A DNA stretch of 64,000 nt from Lacibacter sediminis (GTDB lineage: Bacteria; Bacteroidota; Bacteroidia; Chitinophagales; Chitinophagaceae). A program made the position numbers and the translations under genes. Of the stretch, positions 1 to 9,551 are shown in pieces. Where the stretch lies: assembly GCF_014168535.1 (NCBI RefSeq), contig NZ_CP060007.1:1240001-1304000 (forward strand), read 5' to 3'. Position 1 is the stretch's first letter, and every line of letters begins with the position of its first letter. The notes below the pieces were generated by a model that saw only the letters and a list, made by a program, of their open reading frames with translations, ran no database searches and had not been told where the DNA came from.

Positions 1-1551
1 GTGCAAATCGAGAACGTACACATTCTTGCCAACCTTGAACCTTTCCGTTATGGCTCACCTGATTTTATCCAGCAGAGTGTAATTGGTATGCACGAAGTAA
101 TGGGTGGTAACGGTTTGCATCTCTATCCGCAAGCTTCTTACTGGGACTGGCCTTACAGTGCGGATAGTGTAAAAGGAAAACGTTTGTTGCAAATTGAACG
201 TGACTGGATCTGGTACAGTGCATGGAGCCGTTATGCATGGAAAGCAAAACGGAACCGTGAAGACGAGATCGTTTACTGGAGCAAGCAACTTGCATCGAAG
301 TTTGGTTGTAGTGAAGCTGATGGAAGAAGAATACTAACTGCATATGAAGAGAGCGGTGAGATCGCTCCGAAATTATTACGTCGTTTTGGAATAACCGATG
401 GCAACAGGCAAACATTAACGTTGGGTATGTTAATGACACAACTCATCAATCCGTTCCGCTACGGTTTATTCACCTTGTTATATGATGCCGAAGCACCGGA
501 AGGTGAAATGATCGTTGATTATGCCGATAAAGAAAATAAAGGCATCAGACACATTGGTGAAACACCACCGCAGGTAGCAAGAGAAGTTGTTGTACACGGT
601 AACAAGGCTGTCACATCTATCATGGAAATTTCAAGAAGAGTGACAAAAAACAAAGAAGAATTCAACCGTATTGTAAACGATATGTATTGCTATAAAGCAA
701 TGGCCGATCATTTTAGCAGTAAAGTGCAGGCAGCAGTGCAGTTGCTTAAATACAAATACAGCGGCAACATTGCTGATCTTGAACTTGCGGTGCCTATGCT
801 GGAAAAAAGTGTAAATGATTATAAAGAGCTGGCAGCATTCACAGCAGATACTTATCTCTATGCGAATAGTATGCAAACACAGCAACGAAAAATTCCGATG
901 CGTGGTGTGAATGCCACATTTAAGCATTGGGTAGAAATGGTGCCGGTGTTTGAAACTGAACTGAAAACGTTTAAATACAAAATTGATTCGCTGAAAAACA
1001 GATCAAACATCAAAACGCAGGAACGTAAATCATTTTTACAGGTTGATGCAAAATTGAATCATGTTCCGGTGATTTTGAATGAAGGCGTACAGATATTCAG
1101 CGATACAAGTCTACGTATCAAGCAACTCGCTCCTGAATTGAAGGGTGTAAAAGCGGTCCAGCTTTCATTTTGGCAACAGTTAAGAGAACCTACAGAGATC
1201 AATTTCTTCACAGACAAACCGGTGAAAGTATTAGTAGGCTATTTTAAAACACAACGTGCGGCATTTACTACCGATACAGTTTTTGCAAAAGCTCCGGAGC
1301 TGGAAACTAATGCCAGTGCCGATGACTATGGCCAGGCAGAAATTAAAATTTCGAACGCCATTGCAATTGAAGGAATGCCACCTGTGAATATTCATACCTA
1401 TACTTTCAAAGCAGGAGCACATACACTCAAATTGCCTAAAGGTGTTTGTTTAGTATTAGGATTTGTTGATGGCACACAGATTATTCCTGTGTACGATGCC
1501 ATGTTGATGAGTGATGCAAAGAATAAAAATTTAGATTGGCTATTCGATTAA
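1..1551 (+). CDS. C-terminal part of a large secreted carbohydrate-active protein (family uncertain, GH67/GH115-like)
   Basis: The reading frame is already open at base 1, so this is probably the 3' part of a longer gene whose start lies outside the window; the GTG at base 1 need not be a real start. The visible 516 residues have no signal peptide. The first third is rich in aromatic and charged residues (YWDWPYS near 47, WIWYSAWSRYAWKAKR near 70), followed by a long helical stretch (about 190-330) and a beta-rich C-terminal domain (about 345-516). The WYSxxRxAW pattern and helical C-terminal half recall alpha-glucuronidase-type enzymes (GH67/GH115), but I do not see a definite catalytic motif. 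It lies 19 bases before the GH28 gene and is likely its operon partner. Function in pectin side-chain cleavage is inferred from context only. Confidence 0.45.
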   Translation: MQIENVHILANLEPFRYGSPDFIQQSVIGMHEVMGGNGLHLYPQASYWDWPYSADSVKGKRLLQIERDWIWYSAWSRYAWKAKRNREDEIVYWSKQLASKFGCSEADGRRILTAYEESGEIAPKLLRRFGITDGNRQTLTLGMLMTQLINPFRYGLFTLLYDAEAPEGEMIVDYADKENKGIRHIGETPPQVAREVVVHGNKAVTSIMEISRRVTKNKEEFNRIVNDMYCYKAMADHFSSKVQAAVQLLKYKYSGNIADLELAVPMLEKSVNDYKELAAFTADTYLYANSMQTQQRKIPMRGVNATFKHWVEMVPVFETELKTFKYKIDSLKNRSNIKTQERKSFLQVDAKLNHVPVILNEGVQIFSDTSLRIKQLAPELKGVKAVQLSFWQQLREPTEINFFTDKPVKVLVGYFKTQRAAFTTDTVFAKAPELETNASADDYGQAEIKISNAIAIEGMPPVNIHTYTFKAGAHTLKLPKGVCLVLGFVDGTQIIPVYDAMLMSDAKNKNLDWLFD

Positions 1552-1570
1552 GATCAAGCAGAATTAAACG

Positions 1571-3118
1571 ATGAAAAAAACGATTCTCATACTTGCAGTT
1601 TCATTTATTTGCTTTGCAGCAACAGCACAACGTTTTTACGATGTTACCAAATACGGCGCAAAGAACGACAGCAGCAAAATTGCAACAAAGTCGATTGCCA
1701 ATGCCATTGCCGCTGCATCAAAAGCTGGTGGCGGTACAGTGTATTTTCCAGCAGGGAAATATTTAACCGGGCCTATTCATCTCAAAAGCAATATCACCAT
1801 CTTTATTGATGCAGGCGCCGAGCTTCATTTCTCTGACAATTTTGACGATTATCTTCCAATGGTACAAAGCCGGTACGAAGGTGTGGATGTGATGAGTTTT
1901 TCGCCGCTGTTCTATGCATATAAAGCAGAGAATATTTCTATCATCGGTCGTGGGTTGATCAATGGGAATGGGAAGAAGTGGTGGAATTATGCATTGACGT
2001 TTTATAAAAACCAAACTGAACGGAATAAGTATCAACTCTTGTTCGATAGTTTGAATAAGGATATCCTGTTGCCCGATGATCCAACACAAATGAAACGTGG
2101 ATTTCTGCGTCCGCCATTTATACAGCCATTATATTGCAAGAATGTGTTGATCGAAGGAATCACCATCACCAATTCTCCTTTCTGGACAGTAACGCCTGAG
2201 TTCTGCGAAAATGTAACCATCAAAGGGGTAACGATCAACAACCCTCCTTCACCAAATACAGATGGCATCAATCCATCGAGTTGCAGGTATGTGCATATTT
2301 CCGATTGCCATATCAGTGTGGGTGATGATTGTATCACTATCAAATCAGGAAAAGATATTCCCGGAAGAGCAAAAGCAACACCGGCAGAAAATTATACGAT
2401 TACGAACTGTACAATGTTAAGTGGACATGGAGGTGTAGTGATCGGTAGTGAAATGAGTGGTGATGTAAAGAAGATCACCATTAGTAATTGTGTGTTTGAT
2501 GGAACAGACAGGGGCATACGTATTAAAACAGCAAGAGGTAGAGGTGGAGTAGTGGAAGATATTCGTGTAGATAATATCATCATGAAGAATATCAAAGCAC
2601 AGGCGATCGTACTGGATATGGAGTATTCAAAAGTACCACCCGAACCGGTGAGTGAACGTACGCCGCAGTTCCGCAATATCCGTTTCAGCAATATCACCGC
2701 TTACACCAAACAGGCAATGTACATAAACGGACTGGATGAAATGCCTGTAAGTGAGATCAGCTTAAATGATGTGGTGTTTGAAGCTGAAACAGGAATTACT
2801 ATCCGCAATGGAAAAGATATTGAACTTCACAATGTACGGGTGAATGTAAAGACAGGACCTTCTTTATTAGTTGAGAAGACAGAACGATTGGTCGTTGATG
2901 GGTTTGTTTCTGCTAAACCATTGACCACTGCTCCGCTCATTCGTTTCACAAATGTGCAGGATGTGTTGTTGCAAAACAACTGGCCTTTCGCTGGAACAAA
3001 AACATTTGTTGAAATAAAAGGAGCGAATACGAAAAATATCATTTTTAAGAACAATGTATTAGGCGAAGCAACGGCGATCGTTGCTGATGATGTAAATAAA
3101 GAAGAGGTGAAACAGTGA
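1571..3118 (+). CDS. GH28 polygalacturonase family protein, secreted
   Basis: This 515-residue protein should hydrolyse galacturonosyl linkages of homogalacturonan or rhamnogalacturonan in the periplasm or at the cell surface. A signal peptide ends at TAQ near residue 19. The pectate-lyase-like opening (YDVTKYGAKND, then GGGTVYFPAGKY) leads into a right-handed beta-helix. The GH28 signature is complete: NTDG (D231), DD (D255, D256), GHGG (H286) and RIK (R317-K319), so the enzyme should be active. It sits 19 bases after the partial upstream gene and 61 bases before GH95. GH28 covers endo- and exo-polygalacturonases and RG hydrolases; the exact specificity cannot be read here. Confidence 0.93.
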   Translation: MKKTILILAVSFICFAATAQRFYDVTKYGAKNDSSKIATKSIANAIAAASKAGGGTVYFPAGKYLTGPIHLKSNITIFIDAGAELHFSDNFDDYLPMVQSRYEGVDVMSFSPLFYAYKAENISIIGRGLINGNGKKWWNYALTFYKNQTERNKYQLLFDSLNKDILLPDDPTQMKRGFLRPPFIQPLYCKNVLIEGITITNSPFWTVTPEFCENVTIKGVTINNPPSPNTDGINPSSCRYVHISDCHISVGDDCITIKSGKDIPGRAKATPAENYTITNCTMLSGHGGVVIGSEMSGDVKKITISNCVFDGTDRGIRIKTARGRGGVVEDIRVDNIIMKNIKAQAIVLDMEYSKVPPEPVSERTPQFRNIRFSNITAYTKQAMYINGLDEMPVSEISLNDVVFEAETGITIRNGKDIELHNVRVNVKTGPSLLVEKTERLVVDGFVSAKPLTTAPLIRFTNVQDVLLQNNWPFAGTKTFVEIKGANTKNIIFKNNVLGEATAIVADDVNKEEVKQ

Positions 3119-3135
3119 TGAATAGAATTGTTGCA

Positions 3136-3155
3136 GTACAAGTGTGCGACGCAAC
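3136..3155 (+). repeat. Dispersed short repeat (GTACAAGnGTGCGACGCAAC family)
   Basis: A 20-base sequence in the GH28-GH95 gap recurs in near-identical form at 46730-46745 (same strand) and 55334-55353 (opposite strand). All copies lie between genes or at gene edges. No function is visible. Confidence 0.6.
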
Positions 3156-3179
3156 AGAAGCTAAATAGAAATCAAGAAG

Positions 3180-5969
3180 ATGGCTTACAAAAAAATATAC
3201 TTGGCTCTTGCAATAACATTCTGTTGTTTGCAGATGTTGCAGGCACAGGATTTAAAACTCTGGTATAACAAACCTGCTGTTAAATGGACAGAAGCATTAC
3301 CACTTGGTAATGGCCGAATTGGTGCGATGTTGTTTGGCGGCATTGAGAACGATCGCATTCAGTTCAACGAAGAAACTTTATGGACAGGTGAGCCGAGAGA
3401 ATATAGTCGTCCTGGTGCGTATAAATATTTAGACAGCATTCGCCAGTTATTATTTCAAGGCAAACAAAAAGAAGCCGAAGCATTAGCGGAAAAAGAGTTC
3501 ATGGGTTTGAAAAGTTATGATGGTGAAAAAGCAGGTTGGATAACAAAAGTAACGACCGATAAAAAATATGCTGCAGTAGATTTTGATGACAGCAAATGGG
3601 CAACGATGACGGTGCCGAGTTGGGATGGTTGGGAAACTGTTGGACATGAAGGGTTGGATGGTGCCGTGTGGCTGCGAAAAGATTTTGTTTTGCCCAATGA
3701 TTGGAAAGAAGAGGATATGGTTTTTGATTTCAATCGTATTCGTGATTGGGATTATACGTATGTGAACGGACAGTTAGTGGGAAGTCAGCAAAATACAGAA
3801 GGAAGAAAATATACTGTTGCAAAAAATATTCTGCACAAAGGAAAAAATACAATTGCCATTTTGGTGCTCAACTTTTCTGATAAGGGCGGCATTTATGGTT
3901 ATAAGGATACGGTAAAACATATTGGCGTTTATCCGGTAAATAATGATGCAGCAGCAATCTCCTTAAAGGGTCAATGGAAATATTTTGTTGCGAGTGATAA
4001 TCCGCCGCCGGTTGGTGCCTACCAGGCATCGTACCAGCCGTTTGGCGATTTGAATTTGAAATTCAGTAATACAAGTAGTGCAACCAATTACAGAAGAGAA
4101 CTGGATATTGCCAATGCAATTGCCGCAACTTCGTATCGAGCAAACGGTATAAATTATACAAGAGAGTATTTTGTAAGTCAGCCCAGCCAGGCAATTGTTA
4201 TTCACCTCACCGCTTCTCAAAAGTCGAGTATTAGTTTTACAGCTGAGTTAAGCAGTCCGCACAAAAACTATACTGTTACAAAAGTCAATAATGATCTTGT
4301 GTTGTCGGTTAAAGTAAGAACAGGGGCATTGCGTGGCGAAAGTTATTTGCGTGTTATTGCAAAAGCAGGGACGGTTAAAATTGAGAATGGACAGCTGATT
4401 GTAGCAAATGCTGACGAAGCAACCATTTACTTAACAGCAGGAACCAATTATAAAAATTATAAAGACATTACTGCAGACCCCAAATTGCCTTGTGTAAATG
4501 CATTAGCATCTGTTACAGGAAAAACCTATCAGCAGATCAAAGCAGCACATACTGCTGAATACAAAAAATGGTTCAATACATTTTCAATTGTAATGGGTGA
4601 TAATAAGAAAGCTTCATTATCAACCGATGAACGTTTAAACAATTTTTCGAATGGCAATGATCCATCTTTTGCTGCATTATATGTGCAGTATGGAAGATAT
4701 TTATTGATCTCATCTTCACGTCCGGGTACAAGACCTGCTAACCTGCAAGGTATCTGGAACGATTTAACGAATCCACCATGGGGAAGTAAGTACACAACGA
4801 ATATCAATGCTGAGATGAATTACTGGCCTGCAGAGTTGTTGAATTTATCAGCAATGCACGAGCCTTTGTTTGATATGATCAGTGAATTGGCGAAAACAGG
4901 AAAACAAACAGCGAAAGATCATTACAATGCACCGGGTTGGGTATTGCATCACAACACCGATTTGTGGAGAGGTACTGCGCCAATCAATGCAGCCAATCAT
5001 GGTATATGGCAAACAGGCGGTGCATGGTTGTGTCAGCATTTGTGGGAACGTTATTTGTTTACGCAGGATAAAAACTTTTTACGGAACAGAGCATATCCTG
5101 TAATGAAAGAAGCAGCCTTGTTCTTTAACACTGTTCTTGTGAAAGATCCGGTAACAGGTTATCTCATCAGTACACCATCCAACTCACCGGAGCAAGGTGG
5201 TTTGGTAGCCGGACCAACAATGGATCACCAGATCATTCGTGCATTGTTGCAACATGTAATCGAAGCGAGTGAAATTTTAAATGTAGATGTTGCATTACGA
5301 AATACATTAAAAGAAAAATACAAACAGATCGCTCCGAACATGATCGGTAAACATGGCCAGTTGCAGGAGTGGATGCAGGACAAAGATGATCCAAACAACA
5401 AGCATCGTCATATTTCGCATTTGTGGGGCATGTATCCGGGTAGTGAAATTAATTATGATGAATCACCTGCCATGATGAATGCAGCAAAACAATCCTTACT
5501 CTTCCGTGGCGATGAAGCAACTGGCTGGAGTCTTGGCTGGAAGATCAATTGCTGGGCACGCTTCAAAGATGGAGAACATGCATTCACGATGGTGAAAATG
5601 TTGTTGAGTCCGGTGAAAGGCGGCGCAGGAAGTTATCCGAATTTATTTGATGCACATCCGCCATTCCAGATCGATGGAAACTTTGGTGGTGCTGCCGGTA
5701 TTGGTGAAATGCTGGTACAAAGTCATACGAAGTATGTTGATCTGTTACCTGCTTTGCCTGCTGCTTTTGCTGATGGAGAAGTGAAAGGTATTTGTGTGAG
5801 AGGTGGTTTTGTGATGGATATGAAATGGAATGCAGGTAAGTTGGTGAAACTGGCAGTTCGATCAAAAACAGGAAATGATCTGCTTCTTCGATATAACGGG
5901 AAAGTTGTTACAGTAAAAACAAAAGCAAATACAGTTTATAATTTTGATGCGGCGCTTAAACAATTGTAA
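3180..5969 (+). CDS. GH95 alpha-L-fucosidase / alpha-L-galactosidase with inserted sugar-binding domain
   Basis: This 929-residue secreted enzyme (signal peptide ending LQAQ) should remove terminal alpha-L-fucose or alpha-L-galactose. The GH95 N-terminal domain opens with LWYNKPAVKWTEALPLGNGR and NEETLWTGEP. An extra beta-sandwich (about residues 110-275, with WLRKDFVLP and a DYTYVNGQ strand) is inserted before the family domain resumes. The (alpha/alpha)6 catalytic part shows the family residues: the Asn pair in NINAEMNYW (541, 543), Glu671 in SNSPEQGG and Asp778 in RGDEATGWS. GH95 members acting as alpha-L-galactosidases are known in RG-II degradation, and a dehydrogenase plus an aldo/keto reductase downstream could oxidise the product. 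Fucose versus galactose preference cannot be decided by eye. Confidence 0.93.
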   Translation: MAYKKIYLALAITFCCLQMLQAQDLKLWYNKPAVKWTEALPLGNGRIGAMLFGGIENDRIQFNEETLWTGEPREYSRPGAYKYLDSIRQLLFQGKQKEAEALAEKEFMGLKSYDGEKAGWITKVTTDKKYAAVDFDDSKWATMTVPSWDGWETVGHEGLDGAVWLRKDFVLPNDWKEEDMVFDFNRIRDWDYTYVNGQLVGSQQNTEGRKYTVAKNILHKGKNTIAILVLNFSDKGGIYGYKDTVKHIGVYPVNNDAAAISLKGQWKYFVASDNPPPVGAYQASYQPFGDLNLKFSNTSSATNYRRELDIANAIAATSYRANGINYTREYFVSQPSQAIVIHLTASQKSSISFTAELSSPHKNYTVTKVNNDLVLSVKVRTGALRGESYLRVIAKAGTVKIENGQLIVANADEATIYLTAGTNYKNYKDITADPKLPCVNALASVTGKTYQQIKAAHTAEYKKWFNTFSIVMGDNKKASLSTDERLNNFSNGNDPSFAALYVQYGRYLLISSSRPGTRPANLQGIWNDLTNPPWGSKYTTNINAEMNYWPAELLNLSAMHEPLFDMISELAKTGKQTAKDHYNAPGWVLHHNTDLWRGTAPINAANHGIWQTGGAWLCQHLWERYLFTQDKNFLRNRAYPVMKEAALFFNTVLVKDPVTGYLISTPSNSPEQGGLVAGPTMDHQIIRALLQHVIEASEILNVDVALRNTLKEKYKQIAPNMIGKHGQLQEWMQDKDDPNNKHRHISHLWGMYPGSEINYDESPAMMNAAKQSLLFRGDEATGWSLGWKINCWARFKDGEHAFTMVKMLLSPVKGGAGSYPNLFDAHPPFQIDGNFGGAAGIGEMLVQSHTKYVDLLPALPAAFADGEVKGICVRGGFVMDMKWNAGKLVKLAVRSKTGNDLLLRYNGKVVTVKTKANTVYNFDAALKQL

Positions 5970-5984
5970 AAGCATTTTTTTTCT

Positions 5985-6100
5985 ACGCAAAGACGCAAAG
6001 GCACAAAGTATAATGCATAAGATTCTTTGCGCCGTTGCTCCTTTGCGCCTTTGCGTGAAATTCTTCGTGTTGCTTTGTGTTTTTGTGTCTCTGTGGTTCA
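5985..6100 (+). repeat. Dispersed inverted-repeat element (CGCAAAGACGCAAAGG ... CTCTGTGGTTCA)
   Basis: The left arm (5985-6008, CGCAAAGACGCAAAGG type) and the right arm (from 6041, CCTTTGCGCCTTTGCGTGAAA type) are imperfect inverted copies. The right arm runs on into CTCTGTGGTTCA. The left arm lies in the gap after GH95; the right arm forms the signal-peptide code of the next gene. Related copies are at 14344-14381 (left arm only), 38532-38563 (right end only) and 55381-55487 (both arms). Confidence 0.75.
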
Positions 6101-9100
6101 CTGTATTTTCTCAACGTCGGGATATTTCATTAAATGATAACTGGCACACTATTGCAACCAACAACGACCAGGTACTTCCTTCCAATACTTATCAATCTGC
6201 AATCACAAATAATTGGAAGAAAGTAAACATTCCACACAACTGGGATCAGTACGAAGGTTACAGAAGATTATTGCATGGTAACCGACATGGCGACTCCTGG
6301 TATCGTAAAACATTTCAGAGCACACAATCAAAAACAAGTAAACGTTTCTTTTTGTTTTTTGAAGGAGTGGGATCGTACGCCACCGTTTATCTCAACAATA
6401 AAAAAGTAGGCGAGCATAATGGGGGACGAACAACTTTTACCATTGATGTAACCGATGTGATTAAAACAGATGGCAGCACCAATCAATTGGCAGTAAGGGC
6501 TCATCATCCTTCCAATATAAAAGATCAGCCCTGGGTTTGCGGCGGATGTAGTGATGAACGTGGTTTCTCGGAAGGTTCACAACCAATGGGAATTTTTCGT
6601 CCCGTGCATTTGATGGTTACAAATGATGTGCGTATTGAACCGTTTGGTGTGCATGCATGGGCAGATATGTCAGCGAAAGAAATAAAACTGAATATTGCAA
6701 CCACTCTTAAGAACTATTCACAGCAAAATAGAAATGTCATTATTGAACATAGATTAGTTGATAAGAACGGAAAAGAAATAAATAAGGTTGTTGAACAAAG
6801 TATACATGTAGAAAAGGGAACTGCTGTTGAACGTAAATCCGACATCAGAAATCCGACATCAGCCATCAACCTCTGGTCAGTTGAAAATCCATATCTATAT
6901 AAAATCATTACTACAGTTAAGGAGAATAATGCTGTTCTCGATAAAACCGAAACAGAATTTGGTTTCCGCACCATCAACTGGAAAAATCCAACCAATCAAT
7001 TTTTCTTAAACGGCAAACCTGCTTTCATTAATGGCATTGCTGAGTATGAACATTTGCTCGGACAAAGTCATGCATTCAGCAAAGAACAAATTATTTCAAG
7101 GATGAAATGGTTGCAGTCAGCAGGCTTCAATGCATTTCGTGACGGCCATCAACCGCATAATTTATTGTACGGACAGTTATGTGATGAGAAAGGCATTCTC
7201 TGGTGGACACAATTATCAGCGCATGTATGGTATGATTCACCTGAGTTCAGAAAGAATTTCAAACAACTGTTGAAAGAGTGGGTGATCGAGCGGCGCAACA
7301 GTCCTTCGGTTGTGTTATGGGGTTTGCAGAATGAAAGTAAACTGCCGGAAGATTTTGCTAAAGAATGTACAGAACTGATCCGTTCACTTGATCCAACTGC
7401 ATCAACCCAACGTTTGGTTACAACATGTAATGGTGGCAGCGGTACCGATTGGGATGTGCCGCAAAACTGGACGGGCACTTATGGTGGTAATCCTGATACT
7501 TATGATGAAGATGTAAAGAAACAAGTGTTGATTGGTGAATACGGTGCATGGCGAACGATTGATTTACATACTGAAGGTAGTTTTGTGCAGAATGGAATAT
7601 TAAGTGAAGACCGTATGGTGCAGTTGATGGAGCAGAAAGTTCGTTTAGCTGAATCGGTGAGAGACATCAGTGCGGGGCAATTCTTTTGGTTGCTCACATC
7701 GCATGATAATCCCGGTCGTGTACAAGGAGGTGAAGGTTTGCGTGAACTGGATCGTATTGGTCCGGTGAATTATAAAGGCTTGCTCACGCCATGGGAAGAA
7801 CCGACAGATGCGTATTATATGTTCCGTAGCAACTATGCTGACAAGAACAAGGAGCCAATGGTTTACATTGTTTCGCATACATGGCCCAACCGCTGGATGA
7901 AACCCGGCATCAAGGACAGCATTTATGTGTACAGCAATTGCGACGAAGTAGAATTGTTTAATGATATAAATGGGTCATCGTTAGGTAAACAAAAGAAGAA
8001 TGGTATCGGCACACATTTTCAATGGGACAAGGTGAACATTCAATACAATGTGTTCTATGCAATTGGTTATGTAAATGGGAAAGCAGTTGCAAAAGATGTG
8101 ATCGTATTGAATCATTTACCTGCATCACCGAATTTTAAACAGCTGTATGCAAATGCAAAACCTGTAACGAAGCCAGCAACAGGTTATAACTTTCTCTATC
8201 GTATTAATTGTGGAGGATCGGAGTATAAAGATGAAAACGGTAATATATGGCTTGCTGATAAAGGTTTTGCCAAATCATGGACGAAAGATTTCCCTGGAGT
8301 GTCCAACAACTTTGCAAGTCAACGAAGAACATTTAGCCCGATAAAAGGAACCAATGATTGGAAATTATTCCAGGATTTTCGTTACGGAAAAGACAAACTC
8401 AGTTATGAATTTGCATTACCTGATGGTGAATATTTAGTTGAACTCTATTTTATAGAACCATGGTTGGGAATTGGCGGCGGGATCAACGCCACTGCTATGC
8501 GTTTGTTTGATATATCGATCAATGATAAAATTGTATTGAACGATCTTGATATTTGGAAAGAAGCAGGTAAAAATGCAGCTTTAAAGAAAACAGTGAAAGC
8601 AAAGATCAGCGGTGGAAAGATGGTTATTTCGTTTCCGGAAAGTAAATCAGGACAGGCTGTTATTTCGGCTATTGCCATTGCTTCTCTTAATAAAGGCATC
8701 ACACGAAAATCAACTTCATCTTTCGTTAGTGGTCTTTCCTGCGAAAATTGTAAAGAACAAAGCTGGCTGGACATCGGCGATAAACAATTTGCAAGTGGAG
8801 CTATTCAGTTTAATTCACTTCCTTCTAATTTATATGGTGCTGACTGGATTCAACTCAATACTGCACAAAACCAAACAATAACATTTGTGCCAACAATGGA
8901 GTTAGATGTTTTTCTTGCAGTAAAAAAGTCAGCAGCCCAACCTCCCGCAGGCGAGTTGACCAAAACTGAATTGATCACAGATGAAGGAGGCGGTACTGTT
9001 TACAATGTTTACCGTAAGCGTTATGCAAAAAATGAGAAAGTAAGTTTGTCGATTGATCAGAATGCTGTGCTTGCTTTTCTGCCCGTGAATAAAATGCAAC

Positions 9101-9504
9101 CGGCTTATGATCTGAAACCTATTACTCCATATCGCACAAATGTTGCGATCATTAGTGAAGGTGTGGCAAAGGATTCGGTGAATGGAAGATTATGTACGGT
9201 CATCAAGTCAAATGCAGCAACAACGATCCAATGGCCGGTACAAACAGGTGTGGGTGATATTTATTCCATCACCATGAAATATTATTATCCGAAAGAACAA
9301 ACGGTGAAAGGCAGATTACAATTGTTTGATGCAGGTGGCAACAGGATGATGGATGAAGCTGTTCAGTTTACATTTACACGTGAGGGGAAATGGAACCAGT
9401 TTACGGTGAATACGGGATCGCAGATCAATGCGGGGAATTATGTAGTGAAACTAGTAGCAGAGAACGGAACTGAACTGGCCATTTCAGGAATTGAGATACA
9501 ATAA
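6013..9504 (+). CDS. GH2 family glycosidase with malectin-like domain, secreted
   Basis: This roughly 1160-residue protein has the GH2 order: sugar-binding jelly roll (NWKKVNIPHNWD, SWYRKTF), Ig-like domain (NPYLYKIITTV), then a TIM barrel with acid/base Glu in GLQNESK and nucleophile Glu in LIGEYGAWR. A malectin-like domain follows (YRINCGGSEY then WLADKGF) and a beta-rich C-terminus. The frame extends upstream into the GH95 gene, so ATG 6013 was preferred; GTG 6055 is an equally good choice and would give an ideal signal peptide starting KFFVLLCVFVSLWF. That hydrophobic core is coded by a dispersed repeat. GH2 enzymes in pectin loci include beta-galactosidases, beta-glucuronidases and alpha-L-arabinopyranosidases; the substrate here is unknown. 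Confidence 0.88.
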   Translation: MHKILCAVAPLRLCVKFFVLLCVFVSLWFTVFSQRRDISLNDNWHTIATNNDQVLPSNTYQSAITNNWKKVNIPHNWDQYEGYRRLLHGNRHGDSWYRKTFQSTQSKTSKRFFLFFEGVGSYATVYLNNKKVGEHNGGRTTFTIDVTDVIKTDGSTNQLAVRAHHPSNIKDQPWVCGGCSDERGFSEGSQPMGIFRPVHLMVTNDVRIEPFGVHAWADMSAKEIKLNIATTLKNYSQQNRNVIIEHRLVDKNGKEINKVVEQSIHVEKGTAVERKSDIRNPTSAINLWSVENPYLYKIITTVKENNAVLDKTETEFGFRTINWKNPTNQFFLNGKPAFINGIAEYEHLLGQSHAFSKEQIISRMKWLQSAGFNAFRDGHQPHNLLYGQLCDEKGILWWTQLSAHVWYDSPEFRKNFKQLLKEWVIERRNSPSVVLWGLQNESKLPEDFAKECTELIRSLDPTASTQRLVTTCNGGSGTDWDVPQNWTGTYGGNPDTYDEDVKKQVLIGEYGAWRTIDLHTEGSFVQNGILSEDRMVQLMEQKVRLAESVRDISAGQFFWLLTSHDNPGRVQGGEGLRELDRIGPVNYKGLLTPWEEPTDAYYMFRSNYADKNKEPMVYIVSHTWPNRWMKPGIKDSIYVYSNCDEVELFNDINGSSLGKQKKNGIGTHFQWDKVNIQYNVFYAIGYVNGKAVAKDVIVLNHLPASPNFKQLYANAKPVTKPATGYNFLYRINCGGSEYKDENGNIWLADKGFAKSWTKDFPGVSNNFASQRRTFSPIKGTNDWKLFQDFRYGKDKLSYEFALPDGEYLVELYFIEPWLGIGGGINATAMRLFDISINDKIVLNDLDIWKEAGKNAALKKTVKAKISGGKMVISFPESKSGQAVISAIAIASLNKGITRKSTSSFVSGLSCENCKEQSWLDIGDKQFASGAIQFNSLPSNLYGADWIQLNTAQNQTITFVPTMELDVFLAVKKSAAQPPAGELTKTELITDEGGGTVYNVYRKRYAKNEKVSLSIDQNAVLAFLPVNKMQPAYDLKPITPYRTNVAIISEGVAKDSVNGRLCTVIKSNAATTIQWPVQTGVGDIYSITMKYYYPKEQTVKGRLQLFDAGGNRMMDEAVQFTFTREGKWNQFTVNTGSQINAGNYVVKLVAENGTELAISGIEIQ

Positions 9505-9506
9505 TT

Positions 9507-9534
9507 GTCAATGGTGAATTGTGAATGGTCAATG
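9507..9534 (+). repeat. Dispersed repeat (GGTGAATTGTGAATGGTCAATG family)
   Basis: A short tandem-like run of GTGAATGGTCAATG units fills the gap between the GH2 and GH78 genes. The same family forms an inverted pair at 40049-40164. Confidence 0.6.
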
Positions 9535-9551
9535 TTAAACGATAGATAATA

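Noticed and set aside
5944..6012. N-terminal extension of the GH2 protein overlapping the GH95 end
   Set aside because: The codons read GH95 coding sequence and repeat left arm; the plausible starts are 6013 or 6055.
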